The notes under the pieces are model-generated. The model was given only the letters and a program-made list of their open reading frames with translations. It did no database searches and had not been told where the DNA came from. From Ascidiaceihabitans sp034111945 (GTDB lineage: Bacteria > Pseudomonadota > Alphaproteobacteria > Rhodobacterales > Rhodobacteraceae), in the NCBI GenBank assembly GCA_047626725.1, contig JBLHSG010000001.1:174720-238719 (forward strand): a stretch of 64,000 bases of DNA, written 5' to 3'. Numbering within the stretch: position 1 is the stretch's first letter; every line of letters begins with the position of its first letter. Of this stretch, positions 32,666 through 41,138 are shown in pieces. The translations under genes were made by a program, and so were the position numbers.

Positions 32666-33415
32666 TTAGTTCGATTTCAAAACTGACGACAGGCGAACCC
32701 AGTCGTAGCCCTGTAGTCGGTCCAGAAATTGGTCGATGAAATCCCACGTTGCGGCATCTGTTTGCAAATGGTGGGTCAGAAAACCTGTCGGTTCTTCGGC
32801 CTGCCCATGACGACGCGCGCTCAGGTGCTCAACCACTTGGGCCAACGTTTTTTCAACGCCACGAAACTCTGCTCCGTTTTTCCAACGCACCGGATCTACA
32901 TGGGCATTAATCTGGCGCAAACCGGCAATTCCATCCGCAGATGCGCCACCTTGAAATGCAGACAACATTCGAAATCCCAAAGGCGCTAAATGCGGCAAAG
33001 TTTTCTGCGACACGCGGTTCCATGGGGGCACAAGCACGGGCAGTAAATTTGGCAATTTGGCGGTCAAAAGACGCCGCCATCCTTCTCGTAAATCCGCGAC
33101 CTGTAATGTCACATCGCGCAGATCACCGATTTCTGATGCGCGAGTGCCTGCGGGTTCGTGATTAATGTGCGCAAACCCGTGCTGCATGGCGTAAACGAGG
33201 GGCGACGCGGTCAGGCGCGGGGCAAGATCGGGATCAATTTCAGCTGGAATAACAGCCAAGTGCAAGGGCGCTGCGTATCGTTCTGCAAGGCCGACCAATT
33301 GATCCAGTTCGGCTGTCGGCGCTTGGGTATCGTCATCGCGCCACCAAAATGTCGGGCTGCGATCTGCGTCTTTCCACAGTTGCAATTCAGCGTCCAGATC
33401 AGCCCAAGTCGCCAC
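32666..33415 (-). CDS. Polysaccharide deacetylase-like protein
   Basis: 249 residues with the NodB-like pattern WWRDDDTQ near residue 24 (catalytic/metal Asp), HGFAHINHEP (metal His pair) and VPPWNRVS, which are the family's motifs 1-3. No signal peptide, so it appears cytosolic, unlike chitin or peptidoglycan deacetylases; several members of this group remain uncharacterised. It is 3 bp downstream of trmD and 7 bp upstream of the GNAT gene. Confidence 0.7.
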   Translation of the reverse strand: MATWADLDAELQLWKDADRSPTFWWRDDDTQAPTAELDQLVGLAERYAAPLHLAVIPAEIDPDLAPRLTASPLVYAMQHGFAHINHEPAGTRASEIGDLRDVTLQVADLREGWRRLLTAKLPNLLPVLVPPWNRVSQKTLPHLAPLGFRMLSAFQGGASADGIAGLRQINAHVDPVRWKNGAEFRGVEKTLAQVVEHLSARRHGQAEEPTGFLTHHLQTDAATWDFIDQFLDRLQGYDWVRLSSVLKSN

Positions 33416-33418
33416 AGG

Positions 33419-34228
33419 TCAGGACCGTTTCTTTTTCGTGGCGGGAGGCGTGTAAGCCGCCCACAAATCAGGGCGACGTTCTTTGGTTAACGCCTCTGAC
33501 ATTTCGCGCCGCCATTCATCGATTTTTGCGTGATTTCCCGACATCAAAACATCAGGAACCGCGCGCCCATTCCAGTCTGCGGGTTTGGTGTATTGCGGGT
33601 GTTCCAGCAGACCGTTGGAATGACTTTCCTCAACCGCGCTGTCCGCATTTCCCAGCACGCCAGGCAGCAGTCGCACAGCGGCATCGATCATGGCTTGCGC
33701 CGCCAATTCGCCACCAGTCATGACAAAATCACCAAGCGATACTTCTTGGATATTGTAGTGCTCGAGCACGCGTTCATCGACACCTTCAAAGCGGCCACAC
33801 AGGATCGTGACACCGTCACCTTGCGCCCATTCACGGGCCATATTTTGGTCAAACGGCTTGCCACGGGGCGACATGTAAACGATCGGACAGTCGCTTGATT
33901 GGCGCGCCATCGCAGTTTCAATCGCAGGGCCAAGAACATCAGCGCGCAGCACCATGCCAGCACCACCACCGGTCGGCGTGTCGTCCACATTGCGGTGTTT
34001 GGTCAGCCCGTGATTGCGAATGTCGTGCGTGTGCAATTGCCATTTATTGTCCTGCAACGCGCGCCCTGTCAGGCTGGTGCCAAGGACGCCGGGGAATGCA
34101 TCTGGAAACAGCGTCAAAACACGCGCTTGCCAGACGCCAACCAGTACCGGCGTGGCCTCGATCAGGTTGCGCGGCTGTGCGCTGGCGCTGATAGATTTGC
34201 GGCCAAATGACTTTGGTACTTTGCTCAT
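33419..34228 (-). CDS. trmD: tRNA (guanine-N1-)-methyltransferase, m1G37
   Basis: 269 residues. The SPOUT core starts VLTLFPDAFPGVLG at about residue 38. DDTPTGGGAGMVLR, SPRGKPFDQ and the knot segment SLGDFVMTGGELAAQAMIDA with LPGVLGN are all present. It methylates G37 of tRNAs to prevent frameshifting. About 30 residues precede the usual start; ATG 34228 overlaps the preceding sulfotransferase stop by four bases, supporting it, but a later start cannot be excluded. Confidence 0.95.
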   Translation of the reverse strand: MSKVPKSFGRKSISASAQPRNLIEATPVLVGVWQARVLTLFPDAFPGVLGTSLTGRALQDNKWQLHTHDIRNHGLTKHRNVDDTPTGGGAGMVLRADVLGPAIETAMARQSSDCPIVYMSPRGKPFDQNMAREWAQGDGVTILCGRFEGVDERVLEHYNIQEVSLGDFVMTGGELAAQAMIDAAVRLLPGVLGNADSAVEESHSNGLLEHPQYTKPADWNGRAVPDVLMSGNHAKIDEWRREMSEALTKERRPDLWAAYTPPATKKKRS

Positions 34229-35013
34229 GTCTGGGCCCCTTTTGCCAAAATCGCGTGTTTGGCAGCCTTGCGTGCGTCGCGGTCATCGTATGCACGGTTT
34301 GCCGCCAATAAGGCAAGCAGCACAGCATCACTATGGCGCGTGTTTGCCATAGGTTGCGCTATGATTTGGGCGCGGATGTCGTCGGGAATATCGCACAGAT
34401 CCAGCAACGGATCGGTTGGGCCCAAACGCAACTCCGTGCAGTCTTCGAGGCGGGTATGATGCACTTCACAGCCCACGGCCTTGCGGGTTTGCGCGACGAT
34501 CTGATCAAAGTCAGCAGCCTTGGCATAGGACGTCGCGAATTCGTCAAAATCCAGCGTCATCGAGGATGATTTCACATGCTCCCAATAGGCGCTGTTCAAC
34601 CAACTGTCCGGCGCGCGGGTCGAAAAATAAATGACCTGTTCGGCCTTTGGGTATCGCGCTGTAATGGCCTTTGAAAACTTGCGCATCAAAATGGGGGCGG
34701 CGTTGTAATCCATCAAATCACCGCGCCCGGGCATGTGACCAGAAAGTTCCTCGGCTGAGATCACCAGACAGCGGCGCGGCATGTTGGGAAGGTCGTCTAA
34801 AAGCGCGCCAAATCGGCGGGTCGCTTTGGCCAAGGTTAGCGGATCGCGCCACGTGGAATATCCGCGTGTGGCGTGCATCAGATCACCCATTTGACCCTTG
34901 AGGCGCATCGCCAAGGCGGGTTTTAGGACAGCGCGATTTGCGCGTAGTGTTTGTTGAACCGATGATGTGCCCGTTTTGTGAAAACCGGCGTGCAAAACGA
35001 TGCGGCGTGGCAT
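34225..35013 (-). CDS. Sulfotransferase family protein, copy B
   Basis: 262 residues. N-terminal PAPS-binding loop HAGFHKTGTSSVQQTL, with the lysine of the 5'-phosphosulfate loop. Further on FSTRAPDSWLNSAYWEH fits the 3'-phosphate binding R...S motif. It closely resembles the gene immediately upstream (copy A) in layout and motifs, so the pair arose by tandem duplication. Located between rimM and trmD and translationally linked on both sides. The acceptor is unknown; a surface carbohydrate or small molecule is plausible. Confidence 0.75.
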   Translation of the reverse strand: MPRRIVLHAGFHKTGTSSVQQTLRANRAVLKPALAMRLKGQMGDLMHATRGYSTWRDPLTLAKATRRFGALLDDLPNMPRRCLVISAEELSGHMPGRGDLMDYNAAPILMRKFSKAITARYPKAEQVIYFSTRAPDSWLNSAYWEHVKSSSMTLDFDEFATSYAKAADFDQIVAQTRKAVGCEVHHTRLEDCTELRLGPTDPLLDLCDIPDDIRAQIIAQPMANTRHSDAVLLALLAANRAYDDRDARKAAKHAILAKGAQT

Positions 35014-35795
35014 CAGAAACTCTGTCCGTTGAGCGCCTTTTTGGCGGTGCGCAGGGCGTCTTTTGACAGGTCAGACCGGTTCAATTCCAACAACCTGTCC
35101 AGTTTGCCCTGCGGCGGTGATGTATTGGCTGGCGGCAATGAAATGATCAGTCGGCGCGCGCCTTGCGACACGCCAGCATGATCCAGCAACGCATCCAAAG
35201 GACCCAGCCGGCTTTGGCTGCAATCCTCTAGGGCAGCTTGGGCAACCTCATGTTTAGGCAGGGATTTTGCGACGTTCGCAATGATGCCGCTCAGGTCTGC
35301 AGAGCGCTTATAAGACGCCGTGTATTCATCCACAGACTGCGTAATACGTGTGGCGCGCAAGTGTTGCACGTAGCAGCTTTGCAACCACGATTTTGCAGCG
35401 CGCGTGGTGAAAAAGAACGAAACTGGCGTGTCTGGCAATACTTCGGTCGCAGCATTTGCGATGGCCTGCATCAGTTTGGGGGCCGCCGCGTATGATGTCA
35501 GCCCGCGCCGCCCCGGCATGTGACCTGCGAGGTCTTCGGAACTGATCAAAACCAGCCCTTTGTGTCCGGCAATCCGTTGCAGCAATTCTGCGGTTTCGAA
35601 TTGAACCAACCCCAGATCCCACGCGCTTTTGCTTTGGGAATAACCACGCGCCGCTTCGCACAAGGCGACCATGCCAGCGCGCAAAATAATGCGCACGTCG
35701 GGTTCAAGTGCCGTGCGGTTTTCGCGCAGGGTTTTCTGGATCGAAGTCGTGCCTGTTTTGTGAAACCCAGCATGGATCACGACACGCGTTGGCAT
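35013..35795 (-). CDS. Sulfotransferase family protein, copy A
   Basis: 260 residues with HAGFHKTGTTSIQKTL at the N-terminus and FTTRAAKSWLQSCYVQHL in the middle, the same two donor-binding motifs as copy B. SSEDLAGHMPGR matches SAEELSGHMPGR in copy B. Two bases separate it from rimM, and its stop overlaps the copy B start. Predicted cytosolic PAPS-dependent enzyme; substrate unknown. Confidence 0.75.
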   Translation of the reverse strand: MPTRVVIHAGFHKTGTTSIQKTLRENRTALEPDVRIILRAGMVALCEAARGYSQSKSAWDLGLVQFETAELLQRIAGHKGLVLISSEDLAGHMPGRRGLTSYAAAPKLMQAIANAATEVLPDTPVSFFFTTRAAKSWLQSCYVQHLRATRITQSVDEYTASYKRSADLSGIIANVAKSLPKHEVAQAALEDCSQSRLGPLDALLDHAGVSQGARRLIISLPPANTSPPQGKLDRLLELNRSDLSKDALRTAKKALNGQSF

Positions 35796-35797
35796 GT

Positions 35798-36304
35798 CTA
35801 AAACACCCCGTCAGGCGGGTCGGCGATGATGCGTCCGGTTTCCAGATCGACGGTTGGAACAACGGCGAGGGTAAAGGGCACCAGCACGGTCGCAGAACTG
35901 CCTGGCAGCTGTACTTCGAGCAGGTCAGCGGCCCCGTGGTTTTGCACGGATTTGACGGTGCCCAGTGTTTCGCCGCCAGTGTCTAAAACGAGCAAACCAG
36001 TCAGGTCTGAATGGTAGTATTCGTCGTCGGGCAAGCTGGGCAATTGATCGCGCCGTGCGAACAGCTGCACGCCTTTTAACGCGTCTGCCTGCTCCTTGTT
36101 TGTGACCTCGGCGATGCGCACTGCGTAGCCGTTCTTGATCGGCCGGATAATCGCAAGGGTGAACGCGTCGCTGCCATCCTCTCGTGTTAGTGGGCTGTAG
36201 GATTCGATGGCTTCGGGGACCGCGCAAAAGCTTTTGATGCGCAGTTCGCCCTGCACGCCATATGATCCGCCGATGCTGCCGACGCAGATTAAGTCATCGC
36301 TCAA
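35798..36304 (-). CDS. rimM: 16S rRNA processing/ribosome maturation factor
   Basis: 168 residues: GSIGGSYGVQGELRIKSF at the N-terminus is the RimM signature, followed by a PRC-barrel domain (SDLTGLLVLDTGGETLGTVKSV) with VPFTLAVVPTVDLETGRI near the end. It binds S19 and assists 30S assembly. It belongs to the rpsP-rimM-trmD order, here with extra genes. Overlaps the small membrane-protein gene by four bases. Confidence 0.95.
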   Translation of the reverse strand: MSDDLICVGSIGGSYGVQGELRIKSFCAVPEAIESYSPLTREDGSDAFTLAIIRPIKNGYAVRIAEVTNKEQADALKGVQLFARRDQLPSLPDDEYYHSDLTGLLVLDTGGETLGTVKSVQNHGAADLLEVQLPGSSATVLVPFTLAVVPTVDLETGRIIADPPDGVF

Positions 36305-36444
36305 TTGTTTGTTCCTTCACATTCGCCATTTACGTAAGTGCCACCGCTGTTTTCGCAAGCAGATGCGCCGCCATAACGTTCATATAAAATGCCCGACACA
36401 AAGGCGATTGCAACCAAGAATATCGTGCGGATCAAACGAAACAT
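36301..36444 (-). CDS. Small single-span membrane or exported protein
   Basis: 47 residues starting MFRLIRTIFLVAIAFVSG, one hydrophobic segment, followed by ACENSGGTYVNGEC with two cysteines that could form a disulfide. The ATG is 1 bp after the bluB stop and the end overlaps rimM by four bases, so translation coupling argues that it is real. The frame can be read 19 codons further upstream inside bluB. Function unknown. Confidence 0.6.
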   Translation of the reverse strand: MFRLIRTIFLVAIAFVSGILYERYGGASACENSGGTYVNGECEGTNN

Positions 36445-36445
36445 G

Positions 36446-37075
36446 CTAGCGGCTTTCGATGTGCAGGTCGGGGCGGCGGTGCTCCCATCCTGCGGTTTCA
36501 AGCTCGGGGGTGGTGGAATTGGTTTCAGGCCATCCGATGCACAGATACCCGATCAGCGACCACGTGTCAGGGACATCCAGATCACGGCACAATTGCGGGG
36601 CATCAAGGATCGAAACCCAACCCATGCCAAGGCCGTGCGCGCGCGCCTGCAACCACATCAGATTGATCGCGCCAACCACGGAATAACGCCGCATTTCGGG
36701 CATGGTCGTAGCCCCTAGGCCAGACCCCTGCGCGGTCGCATCGTCACAGAAAACGGCAATGTGTTCCGGGGCATCCTGCATGCCCGACAGTTTGAGGCCG
36801 GAATACAGTGCGGCCTTATCGCCGTCGTATCCCTTAAGGGCTTCGGCGTTGGCAGATTGATAGTTTTGAATGGCTTTTTGGCGGCGATCAGCGCTGGTAA
36901 TCCGCACGATACGCCAGGGTTCTGACAGGCCCACAGACGGGGCCAGCCTGAATGTGTCGAGGCATTGCATCAGCAACGCCTCGTCCACGGGTTCGGTCGA
37001 GAAACGGCGCACGTCACGCCGCCATCGCATCAACTGCGACAGATCGGATCGGAAGCTGTTCGAGAACGCCTCCAT
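36446..37075 (-). CDS. bluB: 5,6-dimethylbenzimidazole synthase
   Basis: 209 residues of the nitroreductase-like BluB family. MRWRRDVRRFSTEPVD at the N-terminus and APSVGLSEPWRIVRI are characteristic, as is GLGMGWVSILD. BluB breaks down reduced FMN with oxygen to form 5,6-dimethylbenzimidazole, the lower ligand of vitamin B12. Its position between rpsP and rimM is unusual; cobD and cobC, other B12 genes, lie 16 kb away in the window. Confidence 0.9.
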   Translation of the reverse strand: MEAFSNSFRSDLSQLMRWRRDVRRFSTEPVDEALLMQCLDTFRLAPSVGLSEPWRIVRITSADRRQKAIQNYQSANAEALKGYDGDKAALYSGLKLSGMQDAPEHIAVFCDDATAQGSGLGATTMPEMRRYSVVGAINLMWLQARAHGLGMGWVSILDAPQLCRDLDVPDTWSLIGYLCIGWPETNSTTPELETAGWEHRRPDLHIESR

Positions 37076-37083
37076 TCCCGATT

Positions 37084-37497
37084 TTACTCTGCTGCTGCGT
37101 CTGCGGCAGGTGCTTCTTCTGCAGGCGCTTCGACTGGTGCTGCTGCGGCTTCTGCTGCTGCTGCAGCCTTGGCGGCTTTCTCTTCGACGCGCTCTTGCGC
37201 TTTCTTGTGCGGTGTACCCTTTTTAGGGTTGTTGCGCTCGGTCTTTTCTTTGACACCAGCGGCTTCGAGCATGCGTGCGATACGGTCTGTTGGCTGTGCG
37301 CCTTGGCCCAACCAGTACTGAACGCGTTCCATGTTCATTTTCACGCGCTCTTCGCTGTCTTTGGCCAACAGCGGGTTGTACGTGCCCAATTTTTCGATGA
37401 AACGGCCATCGCGTGGCATGCGGCTGTCGGCAGCAACGATGCGGTAAAATGGACGTTTCTTGGAGCCACCACGGGCAAGACGGATTTTCATAGCCAT
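37084..37497 (-). CDS. rpsP: 30S ribosomal protein S16
   Basis: 137 residues starting MAMKIRLARGGSKKRPFYRIVAADSR. The first 85 residues are the S16 fold; the last 50 form an Ala/Glu/Pro-rich charged tail (KAAAAAEAAAAPVEAPAEE) typical of alphaproteobacterial S16 extensions. The open frame reaches 37 codons further upstream, but ATG 37497 has the canonical start. It follows the chorismate mutase gene by 13 bp. Confidence 0.96.
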   Translation of the reverse strand: MAMKIRLARGGSKKRPFYRIVAADSRMPRDGRFIEKLGTYNPLLAKDSEERVKMNMERVQYWLGQGAQPTDRIARMLEAAGVKEKTERNNPKKGTPHKKAQERVEEKAAKAAAAAEAAAAPVEAPAEEAPAADAAAE

Positions 37498-37510
37498 GAG
37501 ATTGTATTCC

Positions 37511-37837
37511 TTAGATTTTTTCTTGAGACACCAAAGGTGCGCTAGGTTGATGTGTTTTGTGATGCTGAATAACTTCAGCGATGATGAAGTTGAGTAACTT
37601 CTTGGCAAAATCAGGATCGAGATCGGCCCTGCCTGCCAAATCTTCTAGCCGTGCGATCTGAGAGGCCTCGCGGGCCGGATCGGACGGGGGAAGGTCGTGC
37701 TCAGCCTTGAGTTTCCCCACAGCTTGCGTGTGTTTAAAGCGTTCGCCGAGCGTGTAAATCAGGATCGCATCCAAACGGTCGATGCTTTCGCGGTGACCTT
37801 TCAAAACGTCTGCGGCGCGGGTGACAACGTCAGTCAT
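37511..37837 (-). CDS. Chorismate mutase, AroQ type
   Basis: 108-residue all-helical AroQ-class chorismate mutase: RESIDRLDAILIYTLGERFKHTQAVGKLKAEHDLPPSDPAREASQI. Conserved Arg, Lys and Gln residues of the active site can be recognised. It rearranges chorismate to prephenate for Phe/Tyr synthesis. A stand-alone mutase between ffh and rpsP is a common alphaproteobacterial arrangement. Confidence 0.9.
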   Translation of the reverse strand: MTDVVTRAADVLKGHRESIDRLDAILIYTLGERFKHTQAVGKLKAEHDLPPSDPAREASQIARLEDLAGRADLDPDFAKKLLNFIIAEVIQHHKTHQPSAPLVSQEKI

Positions 37838-37905
37838 TGGATCACCCCCATCGACGAGACGACGTGCGGCGTAACGGTGCGCGTATTTTCAATCAGAACA
37901 AACAC

Positions 37906-39402
37906 TTATTTCTTCTTTCCAAAGCCGGACAGCCCTGCAGGCAAACCCATACCGCCGCCCATGCCGGGCAGCTTGCCGCCCATCTGCCTTGCGGCTGCTT
38001 CGAGTGCTGCGGGGTCCATTTGTGACGGGTCCATTCCGGCAGCAGCACCGCCTTTGCCCATCATGCCCTTCATGGCTTGCTTCAGCATGCCACCTTTGCC
38101 CATTTTGCCCATCTTTTTCATCATGTCAGACATCTGGCGCTGCATTTTCATCAGCTTGTTGAGGTCAGAAACCTCCATGCCAGATCCCTTGGCGATGCGT
38201 TTTTTGCGCGATGCTTGCAGCAGTTGCGGATTGGCGCGTTCTTTTTTCGTCATGGACTGGATCAGCGCGATTTGCTGTTTCAGCACTTTGTCATCAAAGC
38301 CCGCGGCCTCGACTTGTTTGGCCATTTTACCCATGCCGGGCATCATGCCCATCATGCCTTGCATGCCACCCATCTTGAGCATCTGTTCCAGCTGCATCTT
38401 AAGGTCGTTCATATTGAACTGACCTTTTGCCATGCGCTTCATCATGCGTTCGGCTTGTTCGGCCTCGATGGTTTCTTGGGCTTTTTCGACCAGCGATACG
38501 ATATCGCCCATTCCCAAAATGCGGCCGGCGATGCGTTCTGGTTCGAACGTTTCAATGGCGTCCAGTTTTTCGCCAAGGCCGACGAATTTGATCGGCTTGC
38601 CGGTGACTGCGCGCATGGACAATGCAGCGCCGCCGCGTCCGTCGCCGTCCATCCGTGTCAAAACAACGCCGGTGATGCCGATACGTTCGTCGAAATTCTG
38701 GGCGGTGTGCACGGCGTCTTGGCCGGTTAGGCCATCAACAACCAACAATGTTTCGCGTGGATTGGCGACGTCACGGACGGCTTTGACTTGTTCCATCAGT
38801 TCTTCGTCGATGGACAGGCGGCCAGCGGTGTCCAGCATGTAGACGTCGTAGCCGCCCATGCTGGCTTGGGTTTTTGCACGTTTGGCGATGGCGACAGGTG
38901 TTTCGCCTTTGACGATCGGCAGCGTGTCGACGCCGATTTGCATGCCCAAAATCGCCAGCTGTTCCATCGCGGCAGGACGGTTAACATCAAGCGAGGCCAT
39001 CAAGACCTTTTTGCCGTCGCGTTCTTTTAAACGTTTGGCGAGCTTTGCGGTCGTGGTTGTTTTACCACCACCTTGCAGACCGACCATCAGGATCGGGGCA
39101 GGGGGGCTGTCGATTTTCAAATGGCCCGGTTCGCCTTCACCCTTCAGGGTGTCGATCAGTGCGTCGTGCACGATCTTGACGACTTGTTGGCCCGGCGTGA
39201 CCGATTTCGTAACCGATTGACCGGTGGCTTTGTCTTGGACGGCTTTAACAAAATCACGCGCAACAGGCAGTGAAACGTCGGCTTCTAGCAGGGCAACACG
39301 TACTTCGCGCAGGGCGGTTTTAACGTCCTCTTCGGACAACGCGCCTTGTTTTGTGAGCCGGTCAAAAACGCCAGAGAGGCGTTCGGATAGGTTTTCAAAC
39401 AT
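37906..39402 (-). CDS. ffh: Signal recognition particle protein Ffh
   Basis: 498 residues: N domain, GTPase G domain with GLQGGGKTT at residues 108-116 and DTAGR/RMDGDGRGGAAL further on, and a methionine-rich C-terminal M domain (from about 330) ending in a Gly-rich tail. It binds 4.5S RNA and signal sequences for membrane targeting. It heads the leftward translation block. The SRP RNA gene was not found in this window. Confidence 0.97.
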   Translation of the reverse strand: MFENLSERLSGVFDRLTKQGALSEEDVKTALREVRVALLEADVSLPVARDFVKAVQDKATGQSVTKSVTPGQQVVKIVHDALIDTLKGEGEPGHLKIDSPPAPILMVGLQGGGKTTTTAKLAKRLKERDGKKVLMASLDVNRPAAMEQLAILGMQIGVDTLPIVKGETPVAIAKRAKTQASMGGYDVYMLDTAGRLSIDEELMEQVKAVRDVANPRETLLVVDGLTGQDAVHTAQNFDERIGITGVVLTRMDGDGRGGAALSMRAVTGKPIKFVGLGEKLDAIETFEPERIAGRILGMGDIVSLVEKAQETIEAEQAERMMKRMAKGQFNMNDLKMQLEQMLKMGGMQGMMGMMPGMGKMAKQVEAAGFDDKVLKQQIALIQSMTKKERANPQLLQASRKKRIAKGSGMEVSDLNKLMKMQRQMSDMMKKMGKMGKGGMLKQAMKGMMGKGGAAAGMDPSQMDPAALEAAARQMGGKLPGMGGGMGLPAGLSGFGKKK

Positions 39403-39481
39403 GCCAAGGCCTTTCGGAGCCGGTTGATATTAACCCCTACATAGGTAAGGGGTGGTTAAATGCACAAACGCACGACCAACG

Positions 39482-39520
39482 AAAAACGCCCCTACGGGCG
39501 CGACGCGCTGGTAGGGGGCG
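39482..39520 (-). terminator. Intrinsic terminator after the small membrane-protein gene
   Basis: Read leftward: CGCCCCCTAC pairs with GTAGGGGCG (one bulged base) across a 21-base loop that can itself fold, then TTTTTCG. It ends transcription from 39618-40106 before the ffh promoter. A second hairpin at 39539-39560 has no T-run. Confidence 0.7.
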
Positions 39521-39617
39521 ATCCTTGAGGGTCAAGGACCGGAAGGGTTTATGCTTCCGGATGTTGAGGGGTGATTTAGGCCGAGGGCGCGTTAGAGTCA
39601 ACAGTTATAGGGTGGGT

Positions 39618-40106
39618 TTACGTTTGCCGCGCCGCGTCGAGCCATGTGTTCACGGCGCGCACAATACGACCTGGTCCGCGCCCCGATTGATGTGTCGATG
39701 TCATCGGGTGTCTTCCCGCGCTCATCCCGCCGCTCAGAACAAAGATAGGACAGTGGGTTTTCGAGCCGTCTTTGGGGTCGTGGTGGGTGTCGATTTCTGC
39801 GTGGCTAAGGTGCTTAAGATCATGTTTGACCTCGGTGTACTTGCGCAATGTTCGACGCCGGATAGTCATGGTTTGGCTGTTCGTGTCCAAGATAACCTGC
39901 ACCCTTTGGACGATGAAATAGAAAGTCAGAGGAAAGATAATCGCGCTGACAGATAAGACAAACAAGCCCTCAAGAATTGACCCTTGAGCCAGAAGATTGA
40001 CGCTAAACACCACTATGCCAAGGGCGAAAAAGGTGATCATGATTGCAAAGAACCGCGGATTGTTCTCGATGATCAATTGCGTCGGGGTGTTTCGTTTTAC
40101 GTTCAT
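39618..40106 (-). CDS. Membrane protein of unknown function with two hydrophobic segments
   Basis: 162 residues from ATG 40106. Residues about 20-70 hold two adjacent hydrophobic helices (FAIMITFFALGIVVFSVNLL and LFVLSVSAIIFPLTFYFIV), followed by a soluble domain with IRRRTLRKYTEVKHDLKHL. The layout resembles small inner-membrane proteins with a bacterial PH-like domain, but no family was recognised. The much longer open frame reaching to 41090 is antisense to the LysR gene and is not used. Confidence 0.6.
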   Translation of the reverse strand: MNVKRNTPTQLIIENNPRFFAIMITFFALGIVVFSVNLLAQGSILEGLFVLSVSAIIFPLTFYFIVQRVQVILDTNSQTMTIRRRTLRKYTEVKHDLKHLSHAEIDTHHDPKDGSKTHCPIFVLSGGMSAGRHPMTSTHQSGRGPGRIVRAVNTWLDAARQT

Positions 40107-40229
40107 GGCGCAAAGATACGCGCGGCCTTGATCCTGTGTCAAAGCGGGATGGGGCGCACAGGTTGATGTGCGTTTTGGTATCGACATAGCGCTTGCAAAA
40201 TTAAACGGAACGCTCGTATTTTCGCAGAC

Positions 40230-40247
40230 ATGTGAATATTTGCACAT
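40230..40247. promoter_or_regulatory. LysR-type T-N11-A palindrome before the LysR gene
   Basis: ATGTG and CACAT face each other over AATATTTG, giving an 18-bp palindrome with the T-N11-A layout of LysR boxes, 12 bp before the LysR ATG at 40260. Probably the autoregulatory site of that regulator. Confidence 0.5.
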
Positions 40248-40259
40248 TAGGGATTGAGC

Positions 40260-41138
40260 ATGAACAATTGGGACGAGATCAAGACCGCCTATCAAGTGGC
40301 GCGCATGGGAACGGTCAGTGGTGCGGCCGAAGTGTTGGGCGTGCACCATGCCACTGTGATCCGTCACATTGATGCGCTCGAAGGGCAGTTGGGCGTGAAA
40401 CTGTTTCAACGCCATGCGCGCGGATATACATCGACCGAAGCCGGTGATGATTTGTTTCGTGTCGCCCAAGCCACCGATGATCAATTCAGCCAATTGGCGG
40501 GTCGGATCAAAGGGCGCGGCACCGATGTGTCGGGTGAATTGGTCGTGACATCGCTGGTGTCGCTGGCCCCGTTGATGGCCCCGGTTTTGACGGCATTCCA
40601 ACAAGAACATTCTGATGTGATTGTGCGCTATTTGACGGGCGAACGTCTGTTCCGGCTGGAATACGGCGAGGCCCACGTGGCAATTCGCGCAGGCTCTGCG
40701 CCGGAACAGCCGGACAATGTGGTGCAGCCGTTTGTGCGCCAACGCATGGGGCTGTTTGCAGCGCAGTCCTATGTCGATACGTTTGGTGTGCCAAAAGCAG
40801 TCGAGGATTATCCAAAGCACCGTTTTGTTGGTCACGACAATGATGACAGTCGCGCGCCGTTTAACCGTTGGCTGCGCGAAAAGGTCCCTGAGGCCGCGAT
40901 GACCTTTCGCAGCAACGATGTGCGCGCCTTGGAGCAGGCGGTTCTGGCGGGGGCCGGTATCGGATTTATGGCCATGGCAGAGGCGCAAGCGAACCCGAAA
41001 CTGATCGAAGTGTTCCCGCATCAAGACGATTGGTCCGCGCCGCTGTGGTTGGTCACGCACGTTGATTTGCACCGGACGCACAAGGTGCAAGCGTTCCTGA
41101 ATTTCCTAAAAGAACAGTCTAAAACATGGGGTCACTAA
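40260..41138 (+). CDS. LysR family transcriptional regulator
   Basis: 292 residues: N-terminal winged helix-turn-helix (TAYQVARMGTVSGAAEVLGVHHATVIRHIDALEGQLGVKLFQR) and a C-terminal ligand-binding domain of periplasmic-binding type. ATG 40260 is preferred to a TTG two codons earlier. It overlaps the EamA gene by 13 bp in another frame, so it may control that exporter. The inducer is unknown. Confidence 0.9.
   Translation: MNNWDEIKTAYQVARMGTVSGAAEVLGVHHATVIRHIDALEGQLGVKLFQRHARGYTSTEAGDDLFRVAQATDDQFSQLAGRIKGRGTDVSGELVVTSLVSLAPLMAPVLTAFQQEHSDVIVRYLTGERLFRLEYGEAHVAIRAGSAPEQPDNVVQPFVRQRMGLFAAQSYVDTFGVPKAVEDYPKHRFVGHDNDDSRAPFNRWLREKVPEAAMTFRSNDVRALEQAVLAGAGIGFMAMAEAQANPKLIEVFPHQDDWSAPLWLVTHVDLHRTHKVQAFLNFLKEQSKTWGH

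Noticed and set aside
39533..39560. AGGACCGGAAGG string near ffh, resembling the conserved loop of SRP (4.5S) RNA
   Set aside because: The conserved continuation AGCAGCC is missing and the bases instead form a simple CCGGAAG/CTTCCGG hairpin; no long SRP-type helix can be drawn.
40107..41090. Long open frame antisense to the LysR gene
   Set aside because: It is the shadow of a well-supported LysR gene and its residues show no family pattern; the real leftward gene begins at 40106.
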